Source: Lysobacterales bacterium
Lineage (GTDB): Bacteria > Pseudomonadota > Gammaproteobacteria > Xanthomonadales > SZUA-38
Length of the DNA: 64,000 nt
Assembly: GCA_028285525.1 (NCBI GenBank)
Contig: JANQOZ010000050.1
Span: 26,637 to 90,636 of the forward strand
Direction of reading: 5' to 3'
Shown: positions 24,048 to 32,900 of the stretch, in pieces
Layout: each line of letters begins with the position of its first letter
Position numbering within the stretch: the first letter of the stretch is position 1
Program-made: the position numbers and the translations under genes
Notes under the pieces: generated by a model
Databases searched by the model: none
What the model saw: the letters and a program-made list of their open reading frames with translations, nothing else
What the model was told of the DNA's origin: nothing

Positions 24048-26332
24048 TCACCCAGGCTGCCCTGGCGCTGCTGCTGCTGCCGGGACAGAGCACCTGGCAG
24101 CCGCAGGGGCCAGCACCTATCAGTGGAGGCCAGGTGGAAAACGTCGCCGGCTCGCCGGTGGCGGGGGCGGTCAACACGCTGGCGCCGCACCCCGAAGACC
24201 CGGACATCCTGTTTATCGGCAGCGTCAACGGCGGCATCTGGCGCACGACGACCGCGACCGCTCTGGTGCCCCAGTGGGAGCCGCTGACGGACGATCAGCC
24301 ATCGATGTCCATCGGGGCAATCAGGTTTGACCCCACCGACATGACGCGCCAGACGCTGGTCGCCAGCTTCGCCAGAACGTCTGCCTTCAACACCGAGGGC
24401 GGCAGCCGCAGCGGCGCGCTGCGCACCACCGATGGTGGCGATACCTGGAGTCTGTTGAGCGGCTTGGCGGGCCGCAACCTGGTGGCGATCGAGGCCAGCG
24501 GTGATGTGCTGCTGGCCGCGAGCGACGGCGGGGACAGCGGTACCTGTGAGGACCTGGGGCTGTTTCGCAGCGTCGATGCGGGGTTGAGCTGGGAGGTGGT
24601 CGACAACGGCTTGCCGGTTGCGGTTGTTGAGGCGCTGGCACGCGACCCGGTTGACCCGGACGTACTTTACGCGGCGGTCCTGCTGGCGGCGCTCTGTCAG
24701 CCGGATGGTCAGAACGGCCTGTATCGGAGCGATGACTTCGGCGAGAGCTGGGTTAAGGTGAGTCCGCCGGCGGCCGTGTCGGCGATCGACACGCTCCTGG
24801 AAGACGTGCCCGGCAGCCATGCGGAGCTTGCTGTCGGCCGCAAGGGCAACGTATTTGCGGCGCTGGTGCCCGGCAGCACCCGCCGGCTTGAAGGCGTGTT
24901 CTTCAGCGATGACGGCGGCGACACGTGGCTACCGCTGGACCTCCCTGGAAGCTTCGAGCCGGACTTCCGCGGCGTGAATCCCGGTCGTCAGGGGTTCATT
25001 CATCTGTCCCTGGCGGCCGACCCGCAGAGTCCCAACCTCGTGTATGTCGGCGGTGACCGGCAGCCGCAGACAGACGCCGGTGGGTTTCCCAATTCGATTG
25101 GTGCGGTCGATTTCTCCGGCCGACTGTTTCGGGGCGACGCCGACCAGCCGGCCGGGTTTCAGTGGACCGCGCTGACCCACGCGGGGACGTTTGGCGGGTC
25201 CTCACCCCATGCCGACTCGCGGGAGATGGCGTTTGACGCGGCCGGGTCGCTGCTGGAAGTGGACGACGGCGGCGTCTATCGCCAGTCGGCGCCTCAGGGG
25301 TTCTTCGGCGACTGGTTTTCCGTAAACGGCAATCTGCAGATCACCGAAACGCATGACGGCGTGCTCGACACGCTGGCAAACGTGGCGCTTGGCGGCAACC
25401 AGGACAACGGCTCAACCCAGCAGGTGGCGGCAGGCCAGCTCGAATGGGAGACGGTCAACACAGGTGACGGTGGCGATGTGGTTGTCGTCGACCTGGGGAA
25501 CGAGTCCGTCCGCTACCACAGCTTCTCCTTTTTCGGCAGGCCAACGCGCAGCGTCTATCTCGCCGACAATTCCCTTCAGTCGCAGACTGAACTGGCGCTG
25601 GTGCCGGTCAGCAAGAGTCCAGAGCTGACGGGGCAGTTCAACACACCGCTGGCGGTGAACCGTGCTGACCCGATGGCGCTGCTGATCGGGGCTGAAAACG
25701 GATTGTTTGAATCGCTCGACCAGGGGGACACGGTCCGGCAGCTCACGGCAGACGTGGTGCCGACCGGCTTCCAGGGAAATCCGTTGATTTTTGGTGCGCT
25801 CGGCGCGCCGGGCCTGATCTATGCGGCGGGCTGCAGCGTCCCTTGCGGGGCGAGTCAAATCGGCCAGCTCTGGCTGCGCAGGCACGGCGAGCAGGACTTC
25901 ACCAGTATCTACACCGGGCAGGATGCGGGCGGCCTTACCGCCATCGCCGCGGGACCGGATGCCGGAACGGTGTTTGTGATGGAGCGCAGCCGCATCGTTG
26001 AGCTGCGGGCGTTCGGTGAATTCGCGTTCGACGTGAGCGGCGATCTGGCCAGTCTCGACCCGGGAAGGTTTCGGAGTCTGCTGTGGGTCGGAGGTGATGC
26101 GGATGCCGCGCTGCTGGCAGGTACCGATCGCGGTGTTTTTGTGGCCTTCGCGTCCGGCGATTTCGACACCTGGTCGAGGGTCGGGGACGGGCTTCCCCAG
26201 ACGCTGGTTTTCGACCTGGACGTGGACGCAGCGCGCGATCGCGTGCTGGCGTCAACGTTGGGCCGGGGGAGTTTTTCGCTAAACGGCCTGCTCCAGCGGC
26301 TGCCGCGGATCTTCGCCAACGGTTTCGAATAG
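24044..26332 (+). CDS. Large secreted BNR/sortilin-type beta-propeller protein with GFE tail
   Basis: A 762-residue protein, TTG start overlapping the DUF938 stop by 4 nt. A short signal-like segment (ITQAALALLLLPGQS) leads into many Asp-box/BNR-like repeats: GGIWRTTTAT, GALRTTDGGDTWSLLSG, GLFRSVDAGLSWEVV, GLYRSDDFGESWVKV, GVFFSDDGGDTWLPLD. These are typical of sialidase, Vps10/sortilin and photosynthesis-factor-like propellers, but no active-site Arg triad is seen, so it may bind rather than cleave. The C-terminus is LPRIFANGFE, a tail shared with the protease next door. It is probably secreted or surface-linked. Confidence 0.85.
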   Translation: MITQAALALLLLPGQSTWQPQGPAPISGGQVENVAGSPVAGAVNTLAPHPEDPDILFIGSVNGGIWRTTTATALVPQWEPLTDDQPSMSIGAIRFDPTDMTRQTLVASFARTSAFNTEGGSRSGALRTTDGGDTWSLLSGLAGRNLVAIEASGDVLLAASDGGDSGTCEDLGLFRSVDAGLSWEVVDNGLPVAVVEALARDPVDPDVLYAAVLLAALCQPDGQNGLYRSDDFGESWVKVSPPAAVSAIDTLLEDVPGSHAELAVGRKGNVFAALVPGSTRRLEGVFFSDDGGDTWLPLDLPGSFEPDFRGVNPGRQGFIHLSLAADPQSPNLVYVGGDRQPQTDAGGFPNSIGAVDFSGRLFRGDADQPAGFQWTALTHAGTFGGSSPHADSREMAFDAAGSLLEVDDGGVYRQSAPQGFFGDWFSVNGNLQITETHDGVLDTLANVALGGNQDNGSTQQVAAGQLEWETVNTGDGGDVVVVDLGNESVRYHSFSFFGRPTRSVYLADNSLQSQTELALVPVSKSPELTGQFNTPLAVNRADPMALLIGAENGLFESLDQGDTVRQLTADVVPTGFQGNPLIFGALGAPGLIYAAGCSVPCGASQIGQLWLRRHGEQDFTSIYTGQDAGGLTAIAAGPDAGTVFVMERSRIVELRAFGEFAFDVSGDLASLDPGRFRSLLWVGGDADAALLAGTDRGVFVAFASGDFDTWSRVGDGLPQTLVFDLDVDAARDRVLASTLGRGSFSLNGLLQRLPRIFANGFE

Positions 26333-26392
26333 TGGCGCACTCACTCCTCCGAATTCGCATTAATAGACAAATGAGAGAAAGGCGTATCTGTC

Positions 26393-26470
26393 ATGAAACC
26401 TGTAACCCGTGCCGTGTCGGTTCCGGCGGCGGATCTGGTGTTTGCCTCGGGTTTTGAGGGCGGGCCCTGA
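26393..26470 (+). CDS. 25-codon mini-ORF ending in the GFE tail
   Basis: ATG 26393 has AGAAAGG about 11 nt ahead. The product begins MKPVTRAV and ends DLVFASGFEGGP, so it is mostly the same tail found at the ends of the genes on both sides. It has no signal peptide. It may be the leftover end of a lost gene or a real micropeptide; the sequence cannot decide. The rest of the 268-nt gap (26333-26600) shows only a weak inverted repeat (AATGTG/CACATT, 26476-26495). Confidence 0.4.
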   Translation: MKPVTRAVSVPAADLVFASGFEGGP

Positions 26471-26600
26471 CCCCGAATGTGACGAAGCGCACATTTCTCG
26501 CCATCGGTCTGTAAGGCAATGCCAAGCAGGGGCATAGGTCACGGTTTTTACAGGTTTTTTGTAGCAGTTTCTCCCAAACTTCGGTCGCAGGACGCGCCTT

Positions 26601-28079
26601 ATGGGGAAACGAGCAGGGAAACATCTTTCGCAGCGAGGTCTGTGCGCCGCCGGGGTCATGGCGCTACTGCTGGCACTCGCGTCTGGGCCGGCTTTCGCTC
26701 AAGACCCGGCTTTCGACCATCAGCCCAAGTTTCTGGAGTCGCTTCAGGCGCCCGAAAGTCCGACGATCTCGCAGACCGTTTCGTTGAGTCGTGCTGACGT
26801 GGCAAGGCTGAACGCCGCGGTGATCGGTGACCCGGTGTCGATTTCGGCCCTCAGCTTCGGCCTGGCCAAAGGCGCTTCCCTGGAGTTCAAGCGGATTGCT
26901 ATCCGTGCGCCCGGCGCGCGGGTCCTGGTGCATGACGGCCGCAGCACTCGAGAATTGAAGCCCAGCGGGCGGCGGTTTTTTCTCGCTCACAGTCCCACCG
27001 GCGGCGCCAGCTTCTCGCTGGACCCCGAGAGCGGGCGAGTTCACGGTCTGCTGGTGGACGGCGGCCACAGCTACCAGATCGACGGCGACGCGGACAGCGG
27101 CGGCGGCCTGACCATGAACCTCAAGAGCCTGCGCGAGGGGCGCAGCCGGGCGGGCTTTTCCTGCGGCCAGAATGACACCCACCGTCCCGAGTATCGGGCG
27201 CCTGCGCTCGGTAAGGCGCTGGCCGCCGGGCGCACGCCGGGCGTGACGCCGGTGGCGCCGAGCATGCGGCTGGGGCGCAAGGGCAGTGGCCAGGTGCTCT
27301 ACCAGGCCGTGATCGCCGTGGATACCGACAACGAGTTTCTCTTCGACAAATTTGCCAACAATACCGGCAGCGCCCAGGCGTGGGTGGAAGACGTTTTTGT
27401 CGCCATGAACGCCTTTTACGAACCCGATCTGGGACTGCGACTGCTGCTGGGTGATCTGATACTGCGAGTCGACAGCACGCCGGCAGGCGGCCCGGACTAC
27501 AACGCCGACCCCGATGGCTTCAATTCCGGACTATCTCAGTTTCGAAGCTTCTTCCAGAGTAACCACAACGGCCTGTCGCGGAGCTTTACGGCGCTGTTCT
27601 CGGGCAGAAATATTTCTTCGCGCTCCTTCAGCGGCGTGGCCTACGTCGGCGCCTACTGCAGCAGCTTCAGCTATTCGCTCAACCGTATCGGCAGCCGGGC
27701 CAGTCCGGCCTTTATCGCCGGCGGTGTGGGCCATGAGATCGGCCATAACCTCGGCTCATCACACACGCACTGCGAAGCGCTGCGCCCAAACGGCGGTTTT
27801 GTCGACGAGTGCTACTCCCGGCAGCGCAGCGGCTGCTACGAGGGCCCCACCTCCTGCCCGTCTGGCGTCGACGGCAGCCTGATGAGCTACTGTCATGCCG
27901 GCGCGTCCGGCTTCGACGGTAGCGGCCCTGCCGAGGGAACCAGCGAGCGGTGCAGCGTCAGCGACTATTTTCATCCGCTGATTATCGGCATGCTCGACGA
28001 CCGGATCGCCAGCAATAATCCTTCCTGCATCGCAGATTTTGCTGATCTGGGCCTCTTGTATCGCGACGGCTTCGAGTAA
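26601..28079 (+). CDS. Secreted M12B/reprolysin-like zinc metalloprotease with GFE tail
   Basis: A 492-residue secreted protease. The N-terminus (RGLCAAGVMALLLALASGPAFAQ) is a signal peptide and residues to about 220 look like a propeptide. The catalytic site is GHEIGHNLGSSHTH: zinc ligands His378, His382 and His388, base Glu379, i.e. HExxHxxGxxH. A cysteine-rich part follows (CEAL...DECYSRQRSGCYEGPTSC). The C-terminus is LGLLYRDGFE. The propeptide-like QALVY... region contains DTDNEFLFDKFANN and a YEPDLGLRLLLGDL strand typical of metzincins. Targets are unknown; with the upstream propeller it forms a secreted pair. Confidence 0.88.
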   Translation: MGKRAGKHLSQRGLCAAGVMALLLALASGPAFAQDPAFDHQPKFLESLQAPESPTISQTVSLSRADVARLNAAVIGDPVSISALSFGLAKGASLEFKRIAIRAPGARVLVHDGRSTRELKPSGRRFFLAHSPTGGASFSLDPESGRVHGLLVDGGHSYQIDGDADSGGGLTMNLKSLREGRSRAGFSCGQNDTHRPEYRAPALGKALAAGRTPGVTPVAPSMRLGRKGSGQVLYQAVIAVDTDNEFLFDKFANNTGSAQAWVEDVFVAMNAFYEPDLGLRLLLGDLILRVDSTPAGGPDYNADPDGFNSGLSQFRSFFQSNHNGLSRSFTALFSGRNISSRSFSGVAYVGAYCSSFSYSLNRIGSRASPAFIAGGVGHEIGHNLGSSHTHCEALRPNGGFVDECYSRQRSGCYEGPTSCPSGVDGSLMSYCHAGASGFDGSGPAEGTSERCSVSDYFHPLIIGMLDDRIASNNPSCIADFADLGLLYRDGFE

Positions 28080-28155
28080 AGCGGAGCTCGCGCCAGCGTA
28101 CGCACCGGGTTGCTGAGCTGCTAGCATATGCGGCCCCTCACGCCGGTGCACTCAC

Positions 28156-28641
28156 ATGAGCTTTGCCTTCGCAATTGATCCCAGACAGTCTCCGGCCGAC
28201 TTCTATGAGGCGCTGCACGACGCGGCTAAAAGCCTGCTGCAGGGCGAGCACGATCGGGTGGCGAACGCGGCCAATCTGAGCGCGCTGATCTATTCTCAGG
28301 TACCGGATCTCAACTGGGCGGGTTTCTACCTGTTTGACGGCAGCGAGCTCGTGGTCGGACCGTTTCAGGGTCTGCCGGCCTGTGTTCGTATTCCGCTGGG
28401 CAAGGGCGTGTGCGGTACGGCAGCTTTGGAACGGCGGGTCCTGCGGGTTGACGACGTCGATCAGTTCCCCGGGCACATCGCCTGCGATAGCGCCAGCCGT
28501 TCGGAGCTGGTAATTCCGCTGTTTAAAGATGAGCAGCTCCTCGGCGTACTCGATCTGGACAGTCCGAAGGCTGCACGCTTCGGTGAGGCGGATGAACGGG
28601 GGATCACCAGGCTGGCTGAGCTTTGGTTGGAGGCCTGTTGA
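28156..28641 (+). CDS. msrC: Free methionine-(R)-sulfoxide reductase
   Basis: A 161-residue GAF-domain enzyme that reduces free methionine-R-sulfoxide in the cytoplasm. Family marks are NWAGFYLFDGSELVVGPFQG, ACVRIPLGKGVCGTAA with two of the redox cysteines, HIACDSASRSELVIPLF with the third, and GVLDLDSP. Length is that of the fRMsr family. ATG 28156 starts the alignment properly. It stands as a single gene. Confidence 0.93.
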   Translation: MSFAFAIDPRQSPADFYEALHDAAKSLLQGEHDRVANAANLSALIYSQVPDLNWAGFYLFDGSELVVGPFQGLPACVRIPLGKGVCGTAALERRVLRVDDVDQFPGHIACDSASRSELVIPLFKDEQLLGVLDLDSPKAARFGEADERGITRLAELWLEAC

Positions 28642-28652
28642 CGCCGAGGTGA

Positions 28653-28670
28653 TTGTCATAAAACTGTAAT
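28653..28670 (+). promoter_or_regulatory. Pho-box-like direct repeat before the six-span membrane gene
   Basis: TTGTCATAAAACTGTAAT matches the PhoB consensus (two CTGTCAT-type repeats, 4-bp AT spacer) at 16 of 18 positions by my count. It lies 57 bp before ATG 28727. No good -10 hexamer sits at the usual distance, so activity is uncertain. Confidence 0.4.
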
Positions 28671-28726
28671 ATTTCGGCCCGTGGGGCGGTCCAGGTAGAA
28701 ATCGGGCCAATTCCGGAGGGCCGAAA

Positions 28727-29443
28727 ATGACAACAAGCAATGCGCCCGGCGCCATATTTTGCCCCATCATTCAGGGGCTTAAGTCCTGGGGGACGGGTTT
28801 TCGACTGACCGTCTACTTTGTCCTGATCGGGCTGTTGGCCCTGGTACCGGTCCTGGATCTGGATCGGCCCAACCTGCTCCTTGAGAACCAGCTTTTCACC
28901 GAATCCTCGTTTGTCGAGCTGTCCCAGCTGGCGCTCCTGGGGGCCTCGCTGCTCGCCGTCAGCAGCCTGTGGCGGATTCCTCACTACAATCCTGTGGGCA
29001 CCCTCCTGGCTTTCCTGCTCGCCGGCGCGATGGTCCGAGAAATGGATTACTTTCTCGATCGATGGCTCTTCGACGGCGGATGGCAGGTACTGCTTACCGG
29101 CCTGCTGGTGAGCACTACCATCGTCCTGTGGCCGCGGCGACACATGCTGCGGCAACGCCTTGGCGACGTCACCCAAACGGTTGGATTCGGGATGATGTTC
29201 AGCGGCTTTGCCGTGGTCATGGGCTTCTCGCGCCTGTTTGGTCGCGACAGCTTTTGGCGCGAGGTTATGGCCGGCGGGTACAACCGATCCGTCAAGAACC
29301 TGGCCGAGGAAAGCGTGGAGCTCCTGGGCTACGCGATTCTCACAATCGGCGTTGTCGAGTGTGTGCTGGCGCTTCGCGCGGCCGCTGCTCGAGAAGCGAC
29401 GTGCGGCCGAGCCTGGTCCGGCAGCGCCAAGGTTCCTCGCTAA
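28727..29443 (+). CDS. Six-span inner-membrane protein of unknown function
   Basis: A 238-residue protein with GGAGGG ahead of ATG 28727. Predicted spans: LTVYFVLIGLLALVPVL, SQLALLGASLLAVSSLW, GTLLAFLLAGAMVREMDYF, WQVLLTGLLVSTTIVLW, TVGFGMMFSGFAVVMGF, and LLGYAILTIGVVECVLAL. An acidic EMDYFLDRWLFDGG loop lies between spans three and four. No transport or enzyme family is recognised. A Pho-box-like site upstream hints at phosphate control. The stop overlaps the convergent SixA-like gene. Confidence 0.8.
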   Translation: MTTSNAPGAIFCPIIQGLKSWGTGFRLTVYFVLIGLLALVPVLDLDRPNLLLENQLFTESSFVELSQLALLGASLLAVSSLWRIPHYNPVGTLLAFLLAGAMVREMDYFLDRWLFDGGWQVLLTGLLVSTTIVLWPRRHMLRQRLGDVTQTVGFGMMFSGFAVVMGFSRLFGRDSFWREVMAGGYNRSVKNLAEESVELLGYAILTIGVVECVLALRAAAAREATCGRAWSGSAKVPR

Positions 29444-29961
29444 ACCGCGGTCAGGTTTTCCAGTACCTCGGCGCTGAGGGGCTGAAGCGGACCTTCCTGT
29501 GGTTGGGTCATACTGAGGATCAGCGCGTCACCCGGCGCCAGCGCCTGCGGGCGGCCGGTGAGCAGGCTGGCCAGATCGGACAGCCCGGGGTTATGCCCAA
29601 CCAGCACGGTACAGCCGGTGCCGAAGCGTTCCAGGACGGTGATGAGGTCGCCGGCGGTGGCCTCGTAGATGCTCTCGACAATCTGAGGATCAGGCCCGTC
29701 CGGCATCGCCATGGTTGCGGTCTGGCGGGTCCGGACCGCCGGCGATACCAGCAGCCGATCGACGGCCGGGACTTTCTGCCCCAGCTGCCGTCCCCTGGCC
29801 AGGGCCGTATGCTCCCCGTCCTGCGTCAGCGGGCGCTCACGATCAGGCCCGTCGAAATGGTAGTCGGCGGCGGCGTGGCGCAGGATCACCAGCCGACGGA
29901 TTGGACCGCCCGAGCTTTCGGGCCTGGCGTCTGACGCCCCCGAAACGCTGTCTGAACTCAC
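29440..29961 (-). CDS. SixA-like histidine phosphatase
   Basis: About 173 residues of the histidine-phosphatase (RHG) superfamily. The nucleophile motif is VILRHAAADYH (the RHA form common in SixA relatives), then DRERPLTQDGEHTALARG, VSPAVRTRQTA and the second catalytic histidine in VLVGHNPGLSDLA. SixA removes phosphate from histidine phosphotransfer domains. GTG 29961 is the first usable start with a sensible lead; a TTG at 29973, directly after the upstream stop, is possible. It follows the S1 protease gene and may be cotranscribed. Confidence 0.86.
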   Translation of the reverse strand: MSSDSVSGASDARPESSGGPIRRLVILRHAAADYHFDGPDRERPLTQDGEHTALARGRQLGQKVPAVDRLLVSPAVRTRQTATMAMPDGPDPQIVESIYEATAGDLITVLERFGTGCTVLVGHNPGLSDLASLLTGRPQALAPGDALILSMTQPQEGPLQPLSAEVLENLTAV

Positions 29962-29973
29962 GGGCGCCCGCAA

Positions 29974-32900
29974 TCAGTTCGGCGGCGTGATCTGCTGCAG
30001 CGGGAGGTTGCTGCGCTGCCACTGGATGTCGACGTCACCGCCGACCTGCACGTCCATGCTGTCGAGCAGCTGACTGCCGTCACCGTTGATCGTCCGCTCC
30101 ATCGTGCCGCCGTTGAGGATGCTGGGTGAGGTCCAGGTGCACCCGGGGCAGTGGGCCTTGAAGCTGGCCAGGTCGGCGGAACCCTGGCTGCTCAGAACGG
30201 TGCCGTCAGAAGCCACCACAACCCAGCGTGGCTGCCCCTCGGTATCGTAGAAATACACCGCGCTGAACTCCTGATCACCCTGGCGATGGGTGCCGATACC
30301 CCAGCCGCCCTCGTCACGGTTGAAATACTGATCGGTGGTCACCGGGTCAACATCTGCGGTGGTGGTCAGATCGAAGAAGCTCAGCAGCTCGCCGCTGGTC
30401 TCGCCGTCGATGTCGAAGGTCATCACGGCCTCCGACTCGTTGAGGAAGCTGATTCTCGCCTGGCCGACAACCTGGCCGACCGGGGCGTTCTGGCGGATGT
30501 CGCCGCTGAGCTCGAACTTGAAGATGTCCGCGGTGACCGTGTCGTTCACCAGCGACTGCTCGCCGATGGACTGAACGTAGTACCACAGCGGCAGGCGGTT
30601 TTTCTCCGCCGTGTACCAGGCTGAATAAAGCTGGTCGCCGGCAAAGTGAACCTCGATGCCGTTGCCCGGCCGCAGGGCGTTGAACCAGAAGCCCTGTCTC
30701 GGCGCCACGGTGGGGGCACTTTCACCCTGACAGCTGGTGATGACGTCGCAGGTCTGCGCGACCTGACCGGAGATGATCGAGGTTGACCCGGTGCTGGAGA
30801 AGCCCCCGGCATGGACGCTGCCAAGGTAGTCAACGGCAAAGCTGTCGCCGCAGGCGAACGATTCGTTGAGCTGCACCGTCACGTCCACCTGGGACGTCCC
30901 GCCGCTGCCCACGGCGCCGACCGCCAGGGCGCCGCTTTCGAGCTTGATGTCGCCGGACAGACCGGGGCTGTCGGAGCTCGGATGGAAGATACACACGGCG
31001 CTGTTGTCCGGCACCGATTCCGGCTCATTGCAGGCATAGGTCAGGCCGTCGAAGGGCGCGTTGGCCATGCTCTGGATGCCAACCGTCTGCGAGTCGCCGC
31101 GGCGCCCGTTCCCGGGCCCGTACTGATACACAATCTGGTTGGTGTTGTCGTAGAGGATGGCCTGGAAGTCGAAGTTCGGCGAGCTCGGCCCGCCGAAGAA
31201 TCCGTCGACGTTCCACTGGAAGATATTGCAGCCGGCGGAACCGGCGGATTCGCCCGGCCTCGGGCAGTTCTCGAAGTACTGGTGGTAGGCCGACTGGATG
31301 ATCACATCGTCATGCAGCGGGTAAATGCGGCCACCCGTGCCTGAGCTGACCGACGCCGGCAGCGGACAGTCGTTACTGACGTCGCCGCCGATATCCTGCT
31401 GACTGGTTGAGATGTAGCCGTTCGTTGAAACCGTGACGCCCGTCAGGTTCGTGCCGTAGAAGTCGAAGCCGGTGCCGCCCAGCGTGACGTCAGCCCAGCC
31501 GTCGTCTTCTGCCGCCGCCTGGTTACCATCGGTGGCAGTGAAGTTGAGCTGGGTGCCGGAACCTGAAATGTCCTGAAAGCTGAAGCTGCAGGACGGCTCC
31601 TGGCTGTCGGCAAACGTGTAGCCGAAGCCGTCGGGGCCGCCAAAGCGCTTCGCGGCACCGCTGCCCCCACCGGCCGGCGCAAACGCGGCAAACGTATCCA
31701 CCGCGGAGGCGCTGCCGCTGTTGCGCAGCGTCACGGGATACGACCACGACTCGCCCGGCTCGATCTGGCTGTCGCCGTCACCGCACACCTCTGCCGGCTG
31801 GCCAACCTGAGACAGGTCCAGCGCCGGCGCTTCAACCACAGCGCCCAGGCTCGCGCTGGTGCGACAGCCAGCGCCGTCGATGATGCCCAGGGTAATCGTG
31901 CCCGAGAACGGCTCGTGGTAGATCGCCGAAACGTTCGCTTCGGTTGAGTCGGTGAGGCCGTCACCGTCGACGTCCCAGCTGAAGGTGTACGGGGCCTGCC
32001 CGCCGCTGACCGCGGCGCTGTAGCCGGCCACCTCGCCGACGGAAAAAACGCCGCCTTTGGTGCTGGACATCTGCACCTGCGGCGCGTCGCAGCCCTCGCG
32101 GCCGTTAAAGGTTGTGGCGCCCGTACCCGTTGGATCCAGCCAGTCCGACATGCGCCCGCTGGGGCTGCCGTTGCCGGTCCAAGATACGTCCATCCGCCCA
32201 TACCAGTCCGGCTGGTCGTTATCTTCGGCCGTCCCGCCGCTGCACGCGGCGAAGCCACCTTCAAGCTGCCCGATAAACAGACCGTTCTGGTTCCAGATGC
32301 CCGAGCCGGATGAGCCGCCTTCGGTTGTGCCCGTATCCCAGGCGGCAATCCGCCAGTGGGTGCTCGAGCCGTTGCAGCCGCCGAGATACGGTGACTTACA
32401 CAGCTCGTCGAAGTCGAAGCTGATCCGCTTGGCGTGACCCGCCGGATGGTGGATACCGGTGACGCCGGCCACGCCGTTGCCGGTGCGATCCCAGCCTGAG
32501 TAGAACACGTTGTAGGACGCCGGCGGCGTCTGATTGAGGCGCAGCAGCGTGAAGTCGGACGGCGCGTAGGTGGCCAGCAGCGAGGTTCCCTCAATCGTGT
32601 CGGTGAAGCTGCTGCGGGAGATGGCCTGGCCGCTGCTGACGCTGCCCGGCGCGCGGCACTGGTCGCTTTCGTAGTTGAAGTACACCACCACCGTGTTCGC
32701 TTCCGCCTCGGTGGACAGGCAGTGATTGGCGGAACTGAAAATGCGGTCGTCGTTGCTGGTCGTGTTGAGCATCTGGCCGCTGCAGACAAAGGAGCTGCCG
32801 CCGCTCCGGAAGGTGAAGTGCCCGACGGACGCTATCTGATCTTCCCAGGTGCTGCGGTCAGGGCACGCAACGTCCACATTGCAGGCGCCGGATTTCTGCA

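Noticed and set aside
29440..29961. SixA-like protein with RHA in place of RHG as a damaged active site
   Set aside because: RHA is a normal variant in this branch of the family, and the second catalytic histidine (GHNPG) is present.
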